The translations under genes were made by a program, and so were the position numbers. From assembly GCA_020086605.1 (NCBI GenBank), contig JACBWW010000004.1:46045649-46109648 (forward strand): a stretch of DNA of 64,000 nt, given 5' to 3'. This document shows, piece after piece, positions 60,220 to 64,000 of the stretch (positions are counted from its first letter, which is position 1; every line of letters begins with the position of its first letter). Below the pieces are notes generated by a model. It searched no databases. It was not told the origin of the DNA and saw nothing but the letters and a program-made list of their open reading frames with translations. The stretch comes from Lanius collurio. Taxonomy: Eukaryota > Chordata > Aves > Passeriformes > Laniidae.

Positions 60220-60520
60220 TGGGAGTTTGGAAAAAAAAAAGAGGGGAGAAAAGCCCTTACGTAGCTGACAGCCTGACAACTTTGCATATGTGTGTTAACA
60301 GGAGAATGCGCTGTGTTTAGGATGAATGGAGAAGCGGGCCTAAATGACTTTCAGATTAGCTGGAACAGATGGAAGGGTCACAGTTGAACAACTTTACACA
60401 GGAACATAAAGGCAATGTTCAAGTGGAGTTCATTGCCTCTGACAGATACTGTCAATCAAACAGGGGACTCTCAGTTAACCAGCAGCCTGTCCTTTTAAAG
60501 ATTAAATTAAAAAAAAAAAA
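60220..60520. promoter_or_regulatory. Candidate enhancer with a PBX-PREP/MEIS site
   Basis: CTGTCAATCA at 60449-60458 is the exact reverse complement of the PBX-PREP decamer TGATTGACAG. TGACAG at 60440-60445 and CTGTCA at 60449-60454 form an inverted pair three bases apart. The surrounding sequence is repeat-free and moderately GC-balanced. Inference only. Confidence 0.4.
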
Positions 60521-63500
60521 AAAGTATTGTGAGGTGCTGACTGGAGTTTATCTGGTCTGTGTCAGGCATAAACTCCTCCCTGAGTGACTAGCATTTTCAA
60601 ATCAAGCACAATGAGCCGGTGATGTTTTGAAGAGAAGTGAGTTACAGGCTGCTTTGGGAGGTAGGACTAAGATATAATTTCTGCAATGTGCAATCTGGTT
60701 CATGCCTTTCTAAGGTTGTGTGTCAGGGTTTGGTAAATAATCTCTTGCCGATATCGTGGGTGTCAAAAATTAAATTATCCGTGGCAGCATAAAGCAGACT
60801 GGGAGACAAGGTCAGTGGTGAGGATGGAGGTGATTTGGATGTAGAAGATGGAAAGAGGAATTTATTTTCTTAGGCTGAAAATAAGCACCTGAAAACTCTT
60901 TGCATGGGAAGTTTCTTAGACTCGGATGCTGGCATACACAGACACTTTTTTGCTTCCTCTTCCTTTCCAAATAAATGGAGACAAACAGAGATATGGGGGT
61001 CCCTTGGATTTATGTGAGGTTATATTCAGAAGCATAACTTGTTTATACAGCTTCCTTGAGCTCACAAGTTATGAAAACAACAGCAGATGAAAAAAAATTA
61101 TTCAAGAATTATTTCTAGTAGATGAAGAGAGAAGTTGCACAGTTCACATCTTTGCCTGAGAAGGCTCTCCCACACATCAAATATTTTTCCCACAATTTCT
61201 TTCGTCACTTCTCTAGATGAGCATGTAGACTCAAGTCAAGAAACCAGGGCTTGATGAGATAGGTTTATTATTTGTATGATCCCTGATTGAAGTCCTTAGT
61301 GTCTGGGAAAGAAGTCTTCAGCTCTGAGAGACACACCCGATCTTGCTTTACCCTCAGCTTCTGACTTGCTCACAAAAACTGTATACAAGCAGAGATTCAG
61401 ACCTTATTGATCTTTAGAGAAATAAACTGTACCTTCCTGACCATTGTATTCCATAAAATGAATAGTTTAGCAGCAAAGTCTTGGTTGTTTACCACACCCC
61501 TAGGCCAAACTAACATTTCCTATGATCAGTCCCAGAAACGCTCCTTGTTTCTCACTAGCAAACAGAATCAAGGGCAGCACTCATGCTTTCTGCACCAGCA
61601 TCACTGCCAAACTGACAGATTTGACTGCCAAATCTGAAATGTTGAAGTTCTTAAAAGTTAGCTTTATGAGGCTAAATTACCAGTCAGTAGCTTGTGTGGG
61701 CACCTGCTTTTCTTGGCTGTTTCTTTCTAATTGTCTTGATTCTTAGCAGATGGTCGTGTGCTGGTGACTCTTTGCTCTGCTTTGTGCTGAAGACGGTGCC
61801 AGTGCTCGCAATCTCTGTTCTGAAGGAAACCTCTCATCTGCTCCCTGCCAGAAAATAACTGCAGTTCTATGAGAAATGCAATTACTGTGAAAATCATGGA
61901 GTTAAAAACAGGAGAATGCTGGGGTTGTGCCTATACTCTCCTGAAGGCCCCCACTCTTGGCTGCTCAACACATTGAACACATGTTGGGGCTGAGGCTGGG
62001 GTAGCCCAGACAGTGGTGCACCCTTCACAGCAAGGCAGGAGGTGAGAAGGAAAAGCATCTGACAGGGCAGATACCAACACAGCCTAAACCCCACAGATAA
62101 GTGCTGCAATGAAAATAAACAAAACCCCAGAACACTGAAGTGGCGTTGCATCAAGAAGATGCCATATTTCCTTTGACTAAGACAAATTATCTGCAACACC
62201 AGTATGACAGCTCTTACCAGCACATTTGGCATTTGCCACTGACTAATTACAACTCAGAGTGCCAGTGGGGAACCAGCAGTTAAGAGCATCCAGCTTGTGC
62301 TATCCTGCATGAACTGGCTGGAGAACTTTGTCAATTTTTTTCAAAATTGAGTTTTCTGCATTTTTTGTTTAGGTGGAAAATGAGTTTTTATTAAAGAAAA
62401 ATTGAGATTTTATTTTCTTGGGGCATTTTTAGGTCTCAAACCTTCTATGATTTGAGACTAAAGTTTATTCACTCACAGCTTTGCTCTGTATTCAACTTAC
62501 TTGTAAATTTTCCTTCTAAAAAAGATGAAAATCTTTCCTAACTGAACTTAACCTCTAGTAATGCTCTTGATGAACTGTTATTCAGTAGCAGACAACATGC
62601 TATTTGTATTCCTGTAAATTATTAATGCAATTTACCTTATAACCACTGTTTGGTCTTCATCCTATTAATGAAATCAAGAGTTATAATATATAGGTAGTTA
62701 TATTCATTAAGGTAGCATTTATATTGCCTTAATACTTTTTACAGGTAGTATCTAATTCTCAGTGCCAGGATGATGGCTGATCGAAAAAAAAACAAACCAA
62801 AAGAACCTTGAAATATATTTCACAGCTGTTGGCAGTCACCATAGTATTGTAATTGTAACATACTACAGGAGATAAATTCTTTAACTGGGCTTTGACATAA
62901 TTGGAGCTCCAAGAGCCCCAGGAACAATACAGCTTCTCTTGTTCTATGGCAAAGCATAGTTTTTTCATCTTCCACCACTGCCATATTGATGCACACACAT
63001 AAACCTTTTTTTTAGGTTTAAAAAACATGAGGGTCACAATTCAGAGAGATATTGAAACCGAGCAATCAGGAATTATTCCTGGTTTATATGCTTAAATAGA
63101 GCAAAGAATCAGATTGTAATTGGCTTTTGATCCTGGTCAGGTGGGAATGAAGGGTTTCTTTTTCCCTACACATCACATGGAAGCAATGTAAATTAGGAAA
63201 CTATTGCTAAAAAAAATACTAAAATAAAAATAGAGAAATAATCACTGAGGCAGGAACACGTTGAACTGCTCAAAGAACTAATGTGATATATTTCTCTCTT
63301 ATTCTGCATGACACTGACCTTACTAATCAGACAAGCAAGCTTTGGAAACAAACATCCAAACAAAGAATTACAAATATTGCAAAGCACGCTTTTTCCATTT
63401 AGAATCCCTGGCACAGCAGTAAAACAAAGGGGCGTGGATTAAAAAATGATCCCTTGTAACATCATTTAAGAGCCTTGAGTTAACTGCAAATGAAACTGGC

Positions 63501-64000
63501 CCTGTCATGCATCCCCTTAGATGTTCATGAATGGATCACTGTTCTGTTTTTTTTTATATAATTGTGACAACCGGCCCAGATGCTTAATAAATCAGCATTT
63601 GTTTGGTTAGAGTTTGAAACCTGGCTCTTTAGTATGACTGCTTGTTTTGTGGTTGGTTGTGGGGTTTTTTTAACAAACAAGGCATTGGCTTAAAATGGTG
63701 AAGTGTTACCAGATGATCAGTAACAGCTGCAGACTCAAATTCAGCTTTTCTTTATGGATAATTGTCTTGGGGGTTTTCCATTCTTTTCTTCTCCTGGGTT
63801 TGGGTTGGTGCCTGTCTGGACCCCAGTTCTGTTGTGGACTGCAGTGCCTCACACTACGCTGGCCATTGCCTAGCAAGCTGCCACACCAACTCAGCAGGTC
63901 AAGGAGCGATGCAGCTGGGTCAGGAACACACACAAAGGTGTCCTCCTCACCTCAGAGGGGAAGAGCCACTGAGGAGTAAGGCAGTGCCTTGATCATAATT
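60521..64000. other. Intergenic, no gene seen
   Basis: No gene or mobile element recognised to the end of the window. HTATIP2, the expected next gene, is not reached. Confidence 0.5.

Noticed and set aside
1..64000. tRNA, rRNA or CRISPR-like arrays
   Set aside because: None seen. The only regular arrays are simple microsatellites.

Overview
This window is from a bird nuclear genome. Several 3'-truncated or 5'-truncated CR1 LINE copies with the usual avian 3' ends lie in it, together with avian-type endogenous retrovirus LTRs. The two protein genes it carries, the 3' end of NAV2 and the whole of DBX1, lie in the same tail-to-tail order I recall for vertebrates, followed there by HTATIP2. The LTR families look more like those of Neoaves/passerines than chicken, but that is an impression and not a measurement.

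Layout. Positions 1-5035 hold the last two coding exons (833-1036 and 1369-1494) and a long 3' UTR of NAV2 on the + strand. Positions 5036-12790 are intergenic between the two convergent genes and hold four CR1 fragments and two LTR-type sequences. Positions about 12795-17587 are DBX1 on the - strand: 3' UTR, four coding exons joined by canonical GT/AG introns into a 344-residue homeodomain protein, 5' UTR, TATA box and CCAAT boxes. A CpG-rich domain covers exons 1 and 2, and further CpG-rich blocks lie 2 to 3.6 kb upstream of the gene. From about 17.7 kb to the end of the window (46 kb) I find no protein-coding gene. That stretch looks like the regulatory flank of DBX1, with motif-dense blocks that resemble conserved noncoding elements, two CR1 copies, simple repeats, one internally deleted provirus (23554-24994) and one solo LTR of the same family (32143-32410).

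How the parts relate. NAV2 (cytoskeleton and axon growth) and DBX1 (V0 interneuron progenitor identity) are separate genes that converge. DBX1 is dosage- and domain-sensitive, so the large gene-free flank with candidate enhancers fits its biology. The least ordinary object is the LTR element. It has 6-bp target duplications, a primer binding site that fits tRNA-Ala rather than the commoner primers, a CpG-dense segment of unknown origin, a deletion scar that enters the 3' LTR, and an antisense reading frame that stays open in all three LTR copies. I found no tRNA, rRNA or CRISPR array, and nothing I would call a wholly new system.
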